The notes beneath the pieces were generated by a model. The model searched no databases. It saw nothing but the letters and a program-made list of their open reading frames with translations, and had not been told where the DNA came from. Made by a program: the position numbers and the translations under genes. From Teratosphaeria epicoccoides (Eukaryota > Ascomycota > Dothideomycetes > Mycosphaerellales > Teratosphaeriaceae), in assembly GCA_021401465.1 (NCBI GenBank), contig JADDMT010000030.1:62001-126000 (forward strand): DNA of 64,000 bases, written 5' to 3'. This document shows, one piece after another, positions 47,038 through 58,592 of the stretch. Positions within the stretch are counted from its first letter, which is position 1. Each line of letters opens with the position of its first letter.

Positions 47038-50000
47038 ATGGATCTTAGACCTAACGAGAAATACGCGTCAGATTCAAACATCTCCTTAGACTTAAACGAT
47101 AGAGTCGAAAATTAATTAGCAGACAATGTCCTTGCCTATAAGGAGGGGACATTAGTTGATGACGCTATAGGAGTAGATAGGCAGTATGTTGCAAACAAGG
47201 AACTAGTCATAGTCGTCGAGCCTATGTTTAATAAGGCTCACATGTAAGAGAAGGAGATAGTAGCGACAGCTAGGGCAATTGACAATAACAGTAGTAACAT
47301 TAACGCGCTTAGTCTCTACGACGACCTAGCAGCATTTACAAGAGACGCTACATCTCTAGATAGACGATATAGAGACACGAATAGCAGCTAAGCGGGTAGG
47401 CTACATAGCGTTACAAGCAAGCATAGCTCGGCTTTAATCTATATGCGCGCTAGTAGGCTGTTATCTGCTAGACGCGAGTAACCGTATAAGCGGACACCTT
47501 TTAGCGTAGGTAGTCTCATGGCAGGCAGGCTAATCAAAGTGTACGTTAAGCCGCAATCCTACTAAGTTAGTAATAACCTTGACTAGGTCTAACGAACAGA
47601 CAGATAAGGAACTTAATGAATAGGGCTATGCCTTCTTCTAAAGTAATGTAGATGTAGTATTCGCATACTAGCTCTTACACGAAGGCATTTCGAGTAACGC
47701 TATCGATCGGTTATTCAAGAATCCCTAGCTGCAGAAGATCCACGAACTACTTAGCTTTCGGTTAGGCGTAGAGCTTAAGGACAAGATCTAAGAAGTAAGT
47801 GCCTACTAACTACTATTCATTATAAAGTAGAGTATTACAAACATCGAATTAGAATCTCTACAGTCGACCTCTAGTGTCAAGATAGTGCCTCTAAGGCACT
47901 AGAAAGTCGAAGACGTTATGCGCTTTCTTATAGGGCACAAGGGTTTTAGGAATGATCTTATGTACGCGCCTTATTACCTCGAGACTCTAGATGACCTGCC
48001 TAGGTAGATCTATTAGGATATAGCCTCTGTAGACTAGTAGTAGGATAAACAGAAAGAGCTTAGAATAGACAGAGCGACAATCGTGCTACTAATTCTTGCT
48101 AGTAACAAGACGTAGGTTACTAATTATTAAGGTAACCTAATCGCATGGCTAGTGTACTTGATAATTAGCAACCTACCTAGATTAGTTTGTAACTCTAACT
48201 ATCGACTAGGTAGCGTGCTCCTAGCGATGCTACTAGTATTTAAAGGCGGAAAAGGAAGCATTAGGGACAAGCTATACTATTGCTATATGAAGACAATGTT
48301 CGACCCTATTACTAAGCTTGCTACAGGCGAGGGCCTCGACGTTTTATGTGTGGATAGCGAGACACAGCGATGTTTCCTAAATATCGCGGTATATGCGAGC
48401 GACTACTAAGAATAGGTGATAATCACAGGCGTGAAGAATAACCGCTACTACATAATATGTATAATCGATCTAGAAAAACACGAAGACCTCGAAGTAGTTA
48501 CGCTATAGCGGACATATAAGGACACGTAAATACAAATCATGCTCTAGTTAGCAGCGAAGAAGGACTAGGGCAGCTACGTACATGACCTACTAAACTTTGC
48601 ATTTAGGTACCCTAGCCTAAATATCTACAAGACGCTAATAGTAGACGTGCTCTACTAACTCTTCAAGGGCGTATTAATGTACGTCATAGATTAGACGCGA
48701 GATTTGCTTAAGAGTCGACTACCTCTATCTTCGAAGTAAGCTAGAGTAGTACTCCTATAAGCCGAGAGTTAGCATAAAGTAGCAAGAAAGGGTAACAAAG
48801 GCAAGACTATTATAGATCATTAACTAGATGTTACTATTAACTGTCGTTTCGTAGTAGTGCCTACATTAAGGAACCTCTAGGTATTTAGCCAAATGTCTGT
48901 AGTAAGCTAATACACAGGCTAGGAATAGAAGAGTATGCTACGACAGTTACTCCTAGTCTTCATGCTACTATTAGAAGAGGCTAAGGCACATAGCGCTATC
49001 CGGTTATTATAGGCGATAGTAGACTTCTCTTAGTTAGCATAATATCCTTCACATGATAGCAAAACGCTCCGGTTTATAGTCCTTACCCTATTCCGATGCA
49101 ACTAGTATAAAGAAGAGTTTAGGGAGTACCGTATAAGCAAAGGAGAGCTAAGAAAGAACAAAGCGTAGACAGAGTAAGCGGAGGAGCCTAAGATAGTAGA
49201 CAATGTGTGTAAACTGTAAGGGCACTTTAATTTTCCTAAGTTTTATGCCCTTACATACTACATAGACATAATATAGCTCTTCGGCAATGCGCTAGACCTT
49301 AATACTAGCTACTTCGAATACAAGCATGTCGAATATGTTAAGAAGCCATTCAAATTAACTAATAAGAAGAACAGATAGGAGGACTAAATTATAGAGCACT
49401 TCTAGCGAAAGATTACTATGCTTATATTCTTTGATATTAGCCTAACGTTCTAGTAGCAGACTAAGGCTAAACGTCGAGAGGCTTAGGAGCGCGAAGTGCC
49501 TTAGCCGACAGAGCAGAAGGATGTTAAAGCCTTCCTTAGCTAGCGAAGGCTAAGATCTAGCTAATCGTTACTAGGTAGAGACATATAGAGGATAGTTAGT
49601 AATGTAGTAGTATACATGGGGCTAGAGGTAGGGCCTTACTTCTGTCATGCTACTATAGTGTTTGTTAGAGAGTACTAGGCGTCGTCTAATATAACATCGA
49701 TGTCAAATACAATGCGTCTTAATCCTAACAGGATTAAGGGAAGACTAGATTAAGTCGACGATTTAGAGGTATCTTTCTATGCTAGTATATAGTGCTAGAA
49801 GATGCATCATAAGGATCCTAACAATCTATCTGCAACTAAGCTAGACGTCGTTAGATGTACACTAAACTAGCAAGGAATCTAGGACAATCGCCGTAACGAC
49901 TAGCTCTAGGTCTAGGAGTACAAAGTGCTACTAGTTACAGACGAGACTACTAGCGTTAATAGACAAATCGACCTAGTAGTTACCTTTAAGGGTTAGCTGC

Positions 50001-50531
50001 CTACTTGCCTGTTATATGTTGTAACCTTCTAAGACAAGAAATCGCGCGTCATAGTAGACAGCTATAACTACATAATACTAGCACATAATAAACGTCTAAC
50101 CTACATAGGTATGTTTGTAGACCTGTTCTAGCGAAAGGATCTAGCTAGAAGAGCAGACGATGTTTATAGCATGATAGTAATTATAGCGATACGTTCTAGC
50201 CTATAGGAAGGTACTCTGCAAGGTCGCTACATCTACGGGCTTACTAGCGTCTACTATAGCATCTACATTATGCTAATAGACGAATATAACACCTCTAGCT
50301 ATTATGACATGTACATTAATAACACTGCTAACTTTAAGACCTACAACTTTATATATAATGTAGACTAGGAGGAACAAGAGTCTAAGGTAGCAACTAAACA
50401 TAAGCTACATTGCCTGAATACAGCTAAGGAGCGCGATATTGCGGCTACTAGTAAGGAAGGGCCGCTATCGCTTAAGCGTGGCGTCGCTAGTAGCTCTACT
50501 TAGGACTAATTAAGGAGAAACAAACGTAAAT
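47038..50531 (+). pseudogene. Plavaka-like transposase
   Basis: Starts ATG 47038 (MDLRPNEKYASDSNISLDL). After a frame change near 47570 it can be followed for about 950 codons. Family-typical blocks, recalled from Plavaka proteins, are: V-L-L-I-L-A-S-N-K-T-x-V-T-N-Y near 48090, then G-N-L-I-A-W-L-V-Y-L-I-I-S-N-L near 48130; A-I-V-D-F-S, then Y-P-S-H-D near 49015; G-H-F-N-F-P-K-F-Y-A-L-T-Y-Y-I-D near 49220, then L-F-G-N-A-L-D-L-N-T; and a C-terminal Y-S-I-Y-I-M-L-I-D-E-Y-N-T near 50260. These suggest the Plavaka group of CACTA-related elements, where the DNA-cleaving core is poorly defined. The stop-free ORF at 48152-48409 is part of the real frame. I see no N-terminal C2H2 finger. Nonsense codons make it inactive. 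Assignment rests on motif memory, not a search. Confidence 0.7.
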
Positions 50532-50803
50532 AATCGTAACATACATAACGAATACTATACTAGTAAGCTCGATAAAGGTAGCATGCTACAAGCTATAGTG
50601 TAAGTAATACTTCTGTAACTAGCGCTACTAGTTCGACTAACTAGAAGAATAAGAGCGAGGGTCAGGATGCTAGATGTACGCAAGAAGTAGTCAAGGGTAC
50701 TAGAAGCATACTACTAGCAGGTTAAATGCTAGCCCTAGACCTATAGACATTATGATAAAACTACTAGCGGTAAATTACAAGAGACGCCTTATAGTGCTAC
50801 GAG

Positions 50804-51195
50804 TATACTACTAGCACTTTTGATTGCAGTCAGGTCAAGTGTGCTATTACCCTATCTTGCGGAAATAGTAGTAGTAGATAGAAGGAGATACTACAGGTAT
50901 ACTACTAGCACCTTTAGTCGCGGCTAGGTCAAATGTGCTATTACCCTATCTCGCAGAAATACTAGCGGTAGATAGAAGGAAATGCTACAGGTATACTACT
51001 AGTACTTTTAGTTGCGGCTAGGCCAAGTATGCTGTCGCCCTATCTAGCGGATCTAGTAATAGTAGATAGAAGGAGATACTACAGGTATACTGCTAGTACT
51101 TTTAGTTGCGGCTAGGTCGAGTATGCTATTACCCTATCTCGCGGATCTAGCGACAGCAGGTAGAGTAAGGTGCTATAGGTATACTGCTAGCACTT
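50804..51195 (+). repeat. 94-bp tandem repeat, just over 4 copies
   Basis: Units begin at 50804, 50898, 50992, 51086 and 51180, a constant 94-bp period. Each starts with TATACT(A/G)CTAG(C/T)AC and contains GGCTAGGTC, CCCTATCT and GATAGAAGGA. Copies differ by transitions. It sits just after the Plavaka-like gene and incorporates the dispersed palindromic motif. Confidence 0.92.
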
Positions 51196-51269
51196 TCGAA
51201 CGCAGCTAGGGTAGATAGTTTATACAGTCTGTCGCTAGCTCAAGCCTTAACTAATAGAGCGCAAGGCGT

Positions 51270-51446
51270 CGATGAATCTCATGAAGACTAGGAGGACGAG
51301 TTACTATGCAAGAAGGCTAAGGGCAACTCTAGTTAGCCGTTTAGCACATTTTGCCATAATCTAATAGGGTGCTAGGTAGCTAACTAGAGTTACCCTTAGC
51401 CTTCTTGCATAGTAACTCGTCCTCCTAGTCTTCATGAGATTCATCG
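51270..51446. repeat. Near-perfect inverted repeat, 68-bp arms, 41-bp loop
   Basis: Arms 51270-51337 and 51379-51446 are complementary with a single mismatch (51323 C against 51393 A, a transition-type difference). The loop is 51338-51378. The RNA or DNA could form a long hairpin. No ORF explains it. Confidence 0.95.
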
Positions 51447-52300
51447 GAATCGAGGCGGGGCTAGAGGATCTGCTACATAGTTATAATATATAGTAATAGA
51501 TAGACGTTATGCTAATGTTATGCTATTTGCAACCTACGCCTCTACTACTAGGGCAAGGTACACTAGACCTAGGGCATCTAGTATTAGCGGCATCCCTTCT
51601 ACTACCGCTTTAGTTTAAGGAGTATACCTTCATAGCGAGGTTAATATGCTTAGTCTCTACAAGGGCCTAATAGACTACGAAGTATAGCCTAAGGATGTCG
51701 ACATCTTACCTATAATTTCATAAGATGCTAAGAAGAGCAAGATCCTTTCGCATCGAGCTATGGCATACCTACAGATAGTTAATAATTGCTTGTCTTAGTA
51801 ACCTTGAAGCCACAATATGCAGCTCGAGGGCGTTAACATCTTACCTGCAATTTCATGGGATGCTAAGAAGAGTAAGCTCCTGTTAAGAAGGGTTTCCTAA
51901 GCTGCAAATTGCCGGTAGTTACAAACTGCCGATAGTATTCTAGCGGCAGCATGTAGCTATATTAAGCTTATTGTAGCTAGCGCTATATTAAACGTAGCCT
52001 ATACTCCTACTTAGGGTACAAAATTCAATATAAGGACGGCTTACTAGTAATATAATATTACTAGAAAGACGATATAGATTAGTATAGCTGCCGCGCTAGA
52101 TTGTTAAGTAGCTAGTAATGCTTGCAGTTTATACGCTACCGTTAATGCAGATAGTAGAGAGTATATGCTAATAAACAAGCTCTCTAGCAAAAACTATATA
52201 AGCCCTTTAGAATGACTTGATACTAAGATTACTGAATACCCTAGACCTATACGCATGTCCTATATTAACTAAAACAACAAAGCGCTAAAACAAATTGTCA
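51447..52300. other. No gene; a spaced 52-bp direct repeat
   Basis: 51699-51750 and 51833-51884 share CATCTTACCT, AATTTCAT and GATGCTAAGAAGAG, 134 bp apart. No coding frame found otherwise. Confidence 0.6.
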
Positions 52301-52329
52301 TCATGACTCTATGGCAGCATTCTGCTATC

Positions 52330-53000
52330 TATCCCTCTCTAATCTAATGCGTGTAAGGTCTACATAGAGCCTTTAGCGATTACTCTATCTACTATTAAGG
52401 CCTCTACTATCTCTTCCTGTATTAGAGCATCCTAGGACTAAGCATAGCACTCGATCTCCTTAGTAAGCCATTTTGGCATCTTAGCCCTACACATAGCAGC
52501 ATAACCCTCCTAAGGCACAAATCTTATCTTCTTTACTATAGTAGGACGGTCCTCTACTAGCTCGGACTCTACGAGCGCTCTAATCATGCGGTATGTGTCT
52601 TCGTTTAAGCTAGCCTTAATGCTCTACGTAATGTCTCTAAGCCTAATACTATACTACATAAGCGTATCTATGACAGACTACGTTAGGGCCGAACCCTCTA
52701 TGCCTATAATGATGCTGTAGACATACTAGCCGCGGCTAGTACTACAGAAGAAGTTAATCATAGTCAGGCTAGAGCTAAAGTAGAAGGTATTCATGCTATA
52801 TAACATAAAGATTACTTTGTTATAAATCTGACGATATGACTATAGTAGTTAGAGGGCTCTTAGCATGTAGTTCTTCTAGCTAGTGCTAGTAGACTTGACG
52901 ACTTAGCTACTTAGCTAACCTATGCCGTAGTTACACATGATGCTAATCAGGGTAGGCGAAATAATAACTCCTTTGTAGATCTTGTTACAAAGCTTAGCTA
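52330..53000 (-). pseudogene. Unrecognised coding relic
   Basis: The minus frame at about 52720-52390 is clearly protein-like: I-R-L-R-D-I-T, then SIKASLNEDTYRMIRALVES, then IVKKIRF, then MPKWLTKEIECYA, with TAG at Gln/Trp-type sites. It could be a separate gene or the downstream part of the methyltransferase-like gene. A winged-helix-like helical pattern is possible but not demonstrated. Confidence 0.45.
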
Positions 53001-53229
53001 GGAGCTAGAAAAACAACTAGTTAGCATATGTATGTATGATTAGTCAGAATTGCGGCTACTAACCTTAAGAAAGGGAAACTCGTGTTTAGCGATGACAGCT
53101 GCGAGCTTCTTTTTGACAGCAGGCATGTTGCTAAGAGGTAGATACTTAGTAAGTCCTCAAGAAAGTCATGATTTGCCGCCTGCTATAGCTGTAAGCAGGT
53201 CTTCTACCTACGTACATAACTACTTATTA

Positions 53230-54525
53230 GTCATGCCGCAGGATTAGCAGTAAGTACTACTAGCCGAAAGTCTCTTATTACATGCACATCTCTCTACTAG
53301 CTAGCATCTAGGTAGCTAGCTAGCTTATCTACCTCATATATTTACTACCCTTTCTATAGAGCCTTCGCTACCTGTCGTTCTAGCGCACGTCTCTCTATGC
53401 GCGACAATTCCCGTTTAATTTGATTAAGAGGTATTATAGCTATAGGCTTAATAGGGAGAGTATATAAGAGCTCGACCTAGAAACCCCTCTACCTAGGAGT
53501 AGTACTACTAATCTTGCTATTAAGCTATTCACGCTACGCTATGTCGACTTTAACCTCTAACGCCACGGTTAGATAGCTGACACGGGTTCTTGCTTAGTCG
53601 ACAAATAAGCTGTAGAGAGCAGTTAACTAATCTGTTAGGTAGTTGGTCAGAAAGTCTGCGTAGAGAGACACCTTACTTACTACACTAGGCTTAGCGAAGA
53701 AAGCAAGCATAGATCTCCGCGCCCTCGCTAATTCGTCCTAGCTAGCGATTATAGTGTACTACGTGATTAGACAGTTAAAGCCGGGACTTAGTAGGGCGGG
53801 GTACTAAACATTCTAGATGCGTAATAGTAATAAGGCCTAGTCTGTTATAGTGTACTCTTAATAGGCTATAGAAGTAGCCTTGCTTAGTTAGTGCAAAAGT
53901 AGCTGCTAGCTAGGAGTAGGCTCCTTCTAATCCAAGATCAGCTAGCCGTTATTACTAACTAGCTCGCGTAGCTAGCGGATTAGCCCCAAATAGACCTATA
54001 GCTCGAATATCTCTAGCATGCCCTTTGCAAATACTATCTAAAAGCCGTTAGGGCATCTAGCAGCCTGCTTAATGCGGGCTATAGGGGTACGACTAAGCCT
54101 CGCCTAGATGAAGCGCTGCAAGTCCACGCTTCCCTAGTAGTCCTGCATAGTACTAGAGATTAGTTAGTAATAGTATTGCCTCTAAGGCCTAGCTATAACA
54201 CATACTCCTAACTCTTATCTAGCATTTTAGCATAGAAGTCTAGGAAGTATACACTATCTAGTATAGCTAGCTTTGCACTCGCTAGGAGGCTAATCAGGCT
54301 ACTGCCGCATGCGACGTCGAGTACCTTGTCCCTAGCTCGATACTCTACCTAAGGGGTATAGTTAACGAGATCCTTGTAGGCATTAAAGTCCGGATATGCC
54401 TTCTATAGCGTGACAGCGGCTTCTAATGCCTAGACAGTATCGCGGACGTAGTTAGCCGCGAACTCGGCGTGCTTAGAACCTACACTAATCGCCAGCTCTA
54501 GGTCTAGGGTCGGATTAGGCGACAT
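53230..54525 (-). pseudogene. SAM-dependent methyltransferase-like protein
   Basis: Start ATG 54525 (MSPNPTLDLELAISVGSKHA). At residues about 65-75 (54330-54298) it has K-V-L-D-V-A-C-G-S-S, close to motif I of class I methyltransferases (VLDxACGxG), where the third Gly is now Ser. G-F-x-I-V-F-A-K-G-M-L-E near 54040 resembles the post-motif region with the conserved F-D-x-V. A frameshift lies near 54180, and at least ten TAG/TAA codons follow. The C-terminal half (to about 53230) is not recognised. The substrate cannot be told. It lies on the strand opposite to the helicase and transposase. Capture by a mobile element is an inference from the RIP damage. Confidence 0.55.
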
Positions 54526-54529
54526 AGTA

Positions 54530-55150
54530 GGTTCGGAATCTACTAGCGCGTTAGTACATAGTCTTGTTATACGAGCATATAATGCTTACATGCTATAGTG
54601 TTGTTAGTATGCTAGTATCTATATAGATGCTAAAGAAGAAGCTAAGTACTAGATAAGGTAGTTGTTTAAAAGAAAGAAATTCGAAGTACTAAGCTTCTTT
54701 TGTATTTTAGCAGCTATAGGTCATGTGCTCTGCATGGTCGCTAACTACACACGTTACATCATCATATTATTAGCTTCTGCCTGAGAAATGACTAGAAATA
54801 GAAGGCACATGACGCTACTACCTGAAAAATGGCTAGAAACGGGAGGCACGCGACGCTGTCACAGATTCGGTTGAATATTACATACTGCTGCCTAGGCACA
54901 TGACTGAATGAAGAAGGCACGATATCAGGCGATTCTGCCTTAAAAGGCAGTAAAAAATGATCCTCGTAGTTACGACCTATGGACCTTATCTACTACTATA
55001 CAGGGGCATTAGGAATAGTAGCAACCATGACATAGTCACACTACTACTCTTCTACTTTAACTCTTTACTAATTGTATTAACTAACTTCGAAGACTTACCT
55101 AATACACACAAGTAGTAGCAACATCAATTAACCCTCTATCTTACTATTTA
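54530..55150. other. Intergenic; short 41-bp tandem duplication
   Basis: 54781-54821 and 54822-54862 are a tandem pair (CTGARAAATG, then CTAGAAA, then GGCAC, then GACGCT), with a partial third at about 54900-54925. This stretch keeps more TpG and CpA than its surroundings. No gene seen. Confidence 0.6.
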
Positions 55151-56720
55151 AGCCTATGGCTAGCATAGTCGCTTAATGCGCTAATTGTAGCATTAACAGC
55201 CTGCTCAAGAAATGCCCATGTTAGGTAGTAGCCTACTACAGTAAGAATTGCTAGATAAATCGACTAGCATAACAACTATAAGGACAGCTACGCTAAGCAG
55301 CTAACCCGGAATAGGAATTAGTATGCAGTTAACCCTAAGATATGACGACTAGTTACTAACTTCATGTTTACTAGACACGTTAGAATCCTGCTGTTTAAGA
55401 AGATCTTTAAAGGGGAGGACATAGTAAGTCGCGCGACAAGGGAGCGGGCTAATAGTATACTGCCCCTAATCACGAACAAGGTGTTTAAAGTGCTACTTAC
55501 TAGACCGCTAGGTACACATGAGCTTTTCTTTAGCAGGCTAATTGTCGTCAGTTACATAGGGACCCCTAACGCCCCTTAGATTAGTGTTAGGGGGGTCTGT
55601 ATGTTTAGGAGCAAAAGTAATAGGAAGGTCGTCTTCATTGTAATAAAGACAGAAGATGCTAATTAGTCAGGCTAAAAGAAGGTTAATGTCGAGTACAAGA
55701 CAGAAGACTAGTATACCTAGGCATTCTACTAAGGCCTATAGAATACCTACGACATAGAGCTATTATACGACGAGTTCTCTCCATGGTTTAGACAGCGTCT
55801 ATAGGGTAAGTTTAGCGACGTCGTCGTAGGAGCCTGTAACAACTTAGCTACTTTAAATGGCATAATGAACAAGCCGTATATCGTCTAGTACTACATGCAG
55901 AGAAACAAGATGTACTAACAAGTGTATATGTGCATACTAACACACGTTTCTAAGGCTATAGTAGGCTAGCGAGCAGGCGGGCGTAAGGACATAGTAGTGT
56001 TCTAAAGGGGGGTCTAGCTATGTTTCCTGAAGTCTAGCGAGCTAGTAGAGATAGTATTACTTATAGTTTACTTCTTTCTTAGCTCCTATGAGACTAGTAT
56101 GCTAGTAAGAGCTATAGTCCCTATTAATTTAATACGGTAATAGCAGGTAGATATAATTCGACAGTAGCATATTTTAGTCGTAGTAGCTACTTGCCTGCTA
56201 CTAATGTAGCAAGTAGGTATGTATGTATTTACTAGAATTTAGATGACATTAATGCGGACCTCTACAGTTTCGTGTAGTCTAAGTAGTTCGTACTCTGCAT
56301 GACTATTATAGCTACTCGGCTGCCTCGACTCTAGTTTCTAGCAGTTAAGAAGGATAAGAGAATGTTAGAGAGCGTAGAGGTCGAAGACAATATCGTCGAA
56401 TAGTTTGCAGACTAGATGTACCTCCTAGCGTATAAGGAAAGGCATAGGAGGATGTAGACGACTTACAAGCTATAGCCGTCGACTATAGAAGGCTTCGGAG
56501 ACTGCCTATAGCGTAGAGATAGCAGCGTAGTAGCTAGTATAGTAAACGAGCTATAGGAGGGGGATAGTAGTCTAAAGACAAGTTTCATTTACGAGCATTA
56601 TAGTAGGAAGAAGGGAGTAGTTAGCAACCTTTCTACCTTGTTATAAGAAGGGCTTACGCAGATCGTGGTATAGGCTACAGTAATAGTGCGGATAACATAG
56701 GGATAAGATGTAGACAGCCT
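55150..56720 (+). pseudogene. Unrecognised coding relic
   Basis: One plus frame runs from about 55160 to 56240 with TAG/TAA at presumed Gln/Trp codons, then continues in another frame to about 56720. Well-preserved blocks are FMFTRHVRILLFKKIFKGED (55360-55420), N-K-V-F-K-V-L-L-T-R-P-L-G-T-H-E-L (55480-55530), YDIELLYDEFSPWFRQRL near 55748-55801, GRKDIVVF near 55979, and ELVEIVLLIVYFFLSSYET near 56040-56096. I do not recognise the family. Its position among transposon relics suggests a mobile-element gene. Confidence 0.55.
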
Positions 56721-56979
56721 AGGGGTCTGTTTTAATTGTTTATTTAGTAGTAGACAAAAAGGTGTATTTTGTGACGAACAAGCTAAGCTCGTGAGTTAAG
56801 AGGGCCTGTATTTAATATCGACACCCTAAGAACAATGCTGTTTCCTGTTCTTTAACCTATTATAGACTACGTATTAGAATAGTAGCTAATTACTACAGGC
56901 AAGTAGCTATAGTAGTATATGTTCTAACTACTACATATTGCTAACACTTAGTAGTAATGCCTGTCGCTAGATCGGAGGG

Positions 56980-57240
56980 CTAGGAGTAGGGCTAAGTAGA
57001 CATACATGTTAGAGGAGCGTACAAGTGTAGGTAAGTAGCGATCAAGTAGAAAGCTATTAAAAAAGCATGCCTACAAGTAGGCATAAGTAGGAAGGCTAAC
57101 AAGCCCGTGAATCAAGTAGCTAGGAGTAGGGCTAAGTAGGCCGAGCTAGTAAGATACTACTAGTATACTACTAGCACTTACTTAGCTAACTTAGCTCTAC
57201 TTAGTCTACTCTTTGTACTTCGTACTACTTAGGGGTTAGG
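56980..57240. repeat. TACTTAG/CTAAGTAG-rich stretch with palindromic motif
   Basis: Holds AGGAGTAGGGCTAAGTAG twice (56986 and 57122), the 57157 copy of ACTAGTATACTACTAGCACTT, and several CTACTTAG words. It is similar in style, but not alignable end to end, to 35580-35810 in inverse orientation. It could be a transposon terminal region. Confidence 0.4.
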
Positions 57241-57599
57241 TTTTCGAGATGTAACAGGCTCTTGCTTACGTCTGTAGCGAGTTGTCTCTAATCTTGACAT
57301 TTGGCTAGGACAATAGATTCTAGTCATTATTTGTGTCTACATAGTATCGTTTCTAACTTCGAAAACTAGCTAGCAAATTTTATCAAGATACTAGATACAA
57401 GCCTTCGCGTATTACCTACACTAGGCTTTTAAGTAGCTACGAATTTCTCAAATACTCGCTTTTGCCGTTCGGCTCAGATAGTCTAGAAAGATCAAAGAAT
57501 TAGGTACGTCTCTGTCCTCCTTCTAGTAAATATACGGAAAAGCGACCTATACCTCTACTATAAAAGGGTGCTAATTTAATGTAGGTACACGCACTCCTA

Positions 57600-58180
57600 G
57601 CGGCGTGACAGAGTGTTGTACTTGTGTTAACATCGCTAGCCTTCGCTAGAAGATTACCCTTTAACGCTTAATAGATTAGCATGAGAGGAACTAGAGCGAG
57701 ATGTAGATAGGATAAACAGTCTCGTAGCTATAGCAAGCGGAGTAGATTCGCTATCTAAACTGTAGATTAACTAGTCGCTAGTAGTAATAAGGACTCGCAT
57801 AACTACAGAGTAGATAAGGGTAGACATTAGCAGTTAGCTACAGAGCGTCTACATGCTTAAGGGTAGTAGTATAATATGCCTGATTTTCTAGTACTACGTA
57901 CTAATAGCAATAGAGCTAGTTAAGCACATTCTGATTGTTTAGCGCCTCTAGAGCTTAGTCTGCAGTTGTAATAGACGTAGCTATAGCAGATATAGTTAGG
58001 GCAAGAGCTAGATCATGCCTGCCTCTTCCTTTATAGCCGCACTCTAGCTACTTAAGCGTTACTAGCCTGTCTAATAGTAGCTGTTTAGCTACTCGACCCT
58101 TAATCGTCGTCTCTAGAACGACAATTTTGAAGACTAAGTAGTTAAGAGCGAGCTCTACTTGAGATAAAGGTAGCTCGCGT
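57600..58180 (+). pseudogene. Unrecognised coding relic
   Basis: Plus frame at about 57680-58140 with TAG only: ELERDVDRINSLVAIASGVD, then SLVVIRTRITTE, then SVYMLKGSSIICLIF, then MPASSFIAAL. The Leu-rich heptad-like start hints at a coiled coil. The region 57240-57600 shows nothing. No family recognised. Confidence 0.4.
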
Positions 58181-58473
58181 GAAGTTAGTAACAAGGTTAA
58201 AGGTCTAAACATCAAATGTAACTAGTATAACTAGACTAATGCGAATTGCTTGTATAGTTAGCCTGTTGTCAAAATTGCTAGCTGTCTTATGCTAATCAAG
58301 ATATAAGAAAGACGTCCTCTGCTACGTAAGAGACTACCCTTTGCTAGCCTAATAACAAGGTAACAGATTTACCTGAAGGTATAGTAGTAACTAAAGCTAG
58401 CACTAGAAGACTCGCGGTTGTTAGGGAAGGCGCCATGCAGGCGCCTGTTAACATGCTAGACTTGCTGTTATCA

Positions 58474-58592
58474 AAGAAAGAGTAGCGTTTATATTATAGT
58501 AGTCATAACAAGGCTTATAGTTACAAGCTACAGGGTATTATCATACTAGACAGCCTTATATCAAGTGTTATTAGACCCTTCTATAGCAAGGA
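58474..58592 (-). repeat. 119-bp repeat, partner of 33669-33787
   Basis: Inverted copy; see 33669-33787 for the shared words. Confidence 0.8.

Noticed and set aside
50804..51195. CRISPR array
   Set aside because: Whole 94-bp units repeat, spacers included. Fungal RIP context and no cas-like genes; it is a minisatellite.
53050..53247. 65-codon plus ORF
   Set aside because: Lies antisense to the region downstream of the methyltransferase-like relic and has no family motif.
33669..58592. Starship-type giant element with a tyrosine-recombinase captain
   Set aside because: I looked for the R-H-x-x-R-Y type signature and a captain gene at one edge and found neither. The transposase present resembles Plavaka instead.
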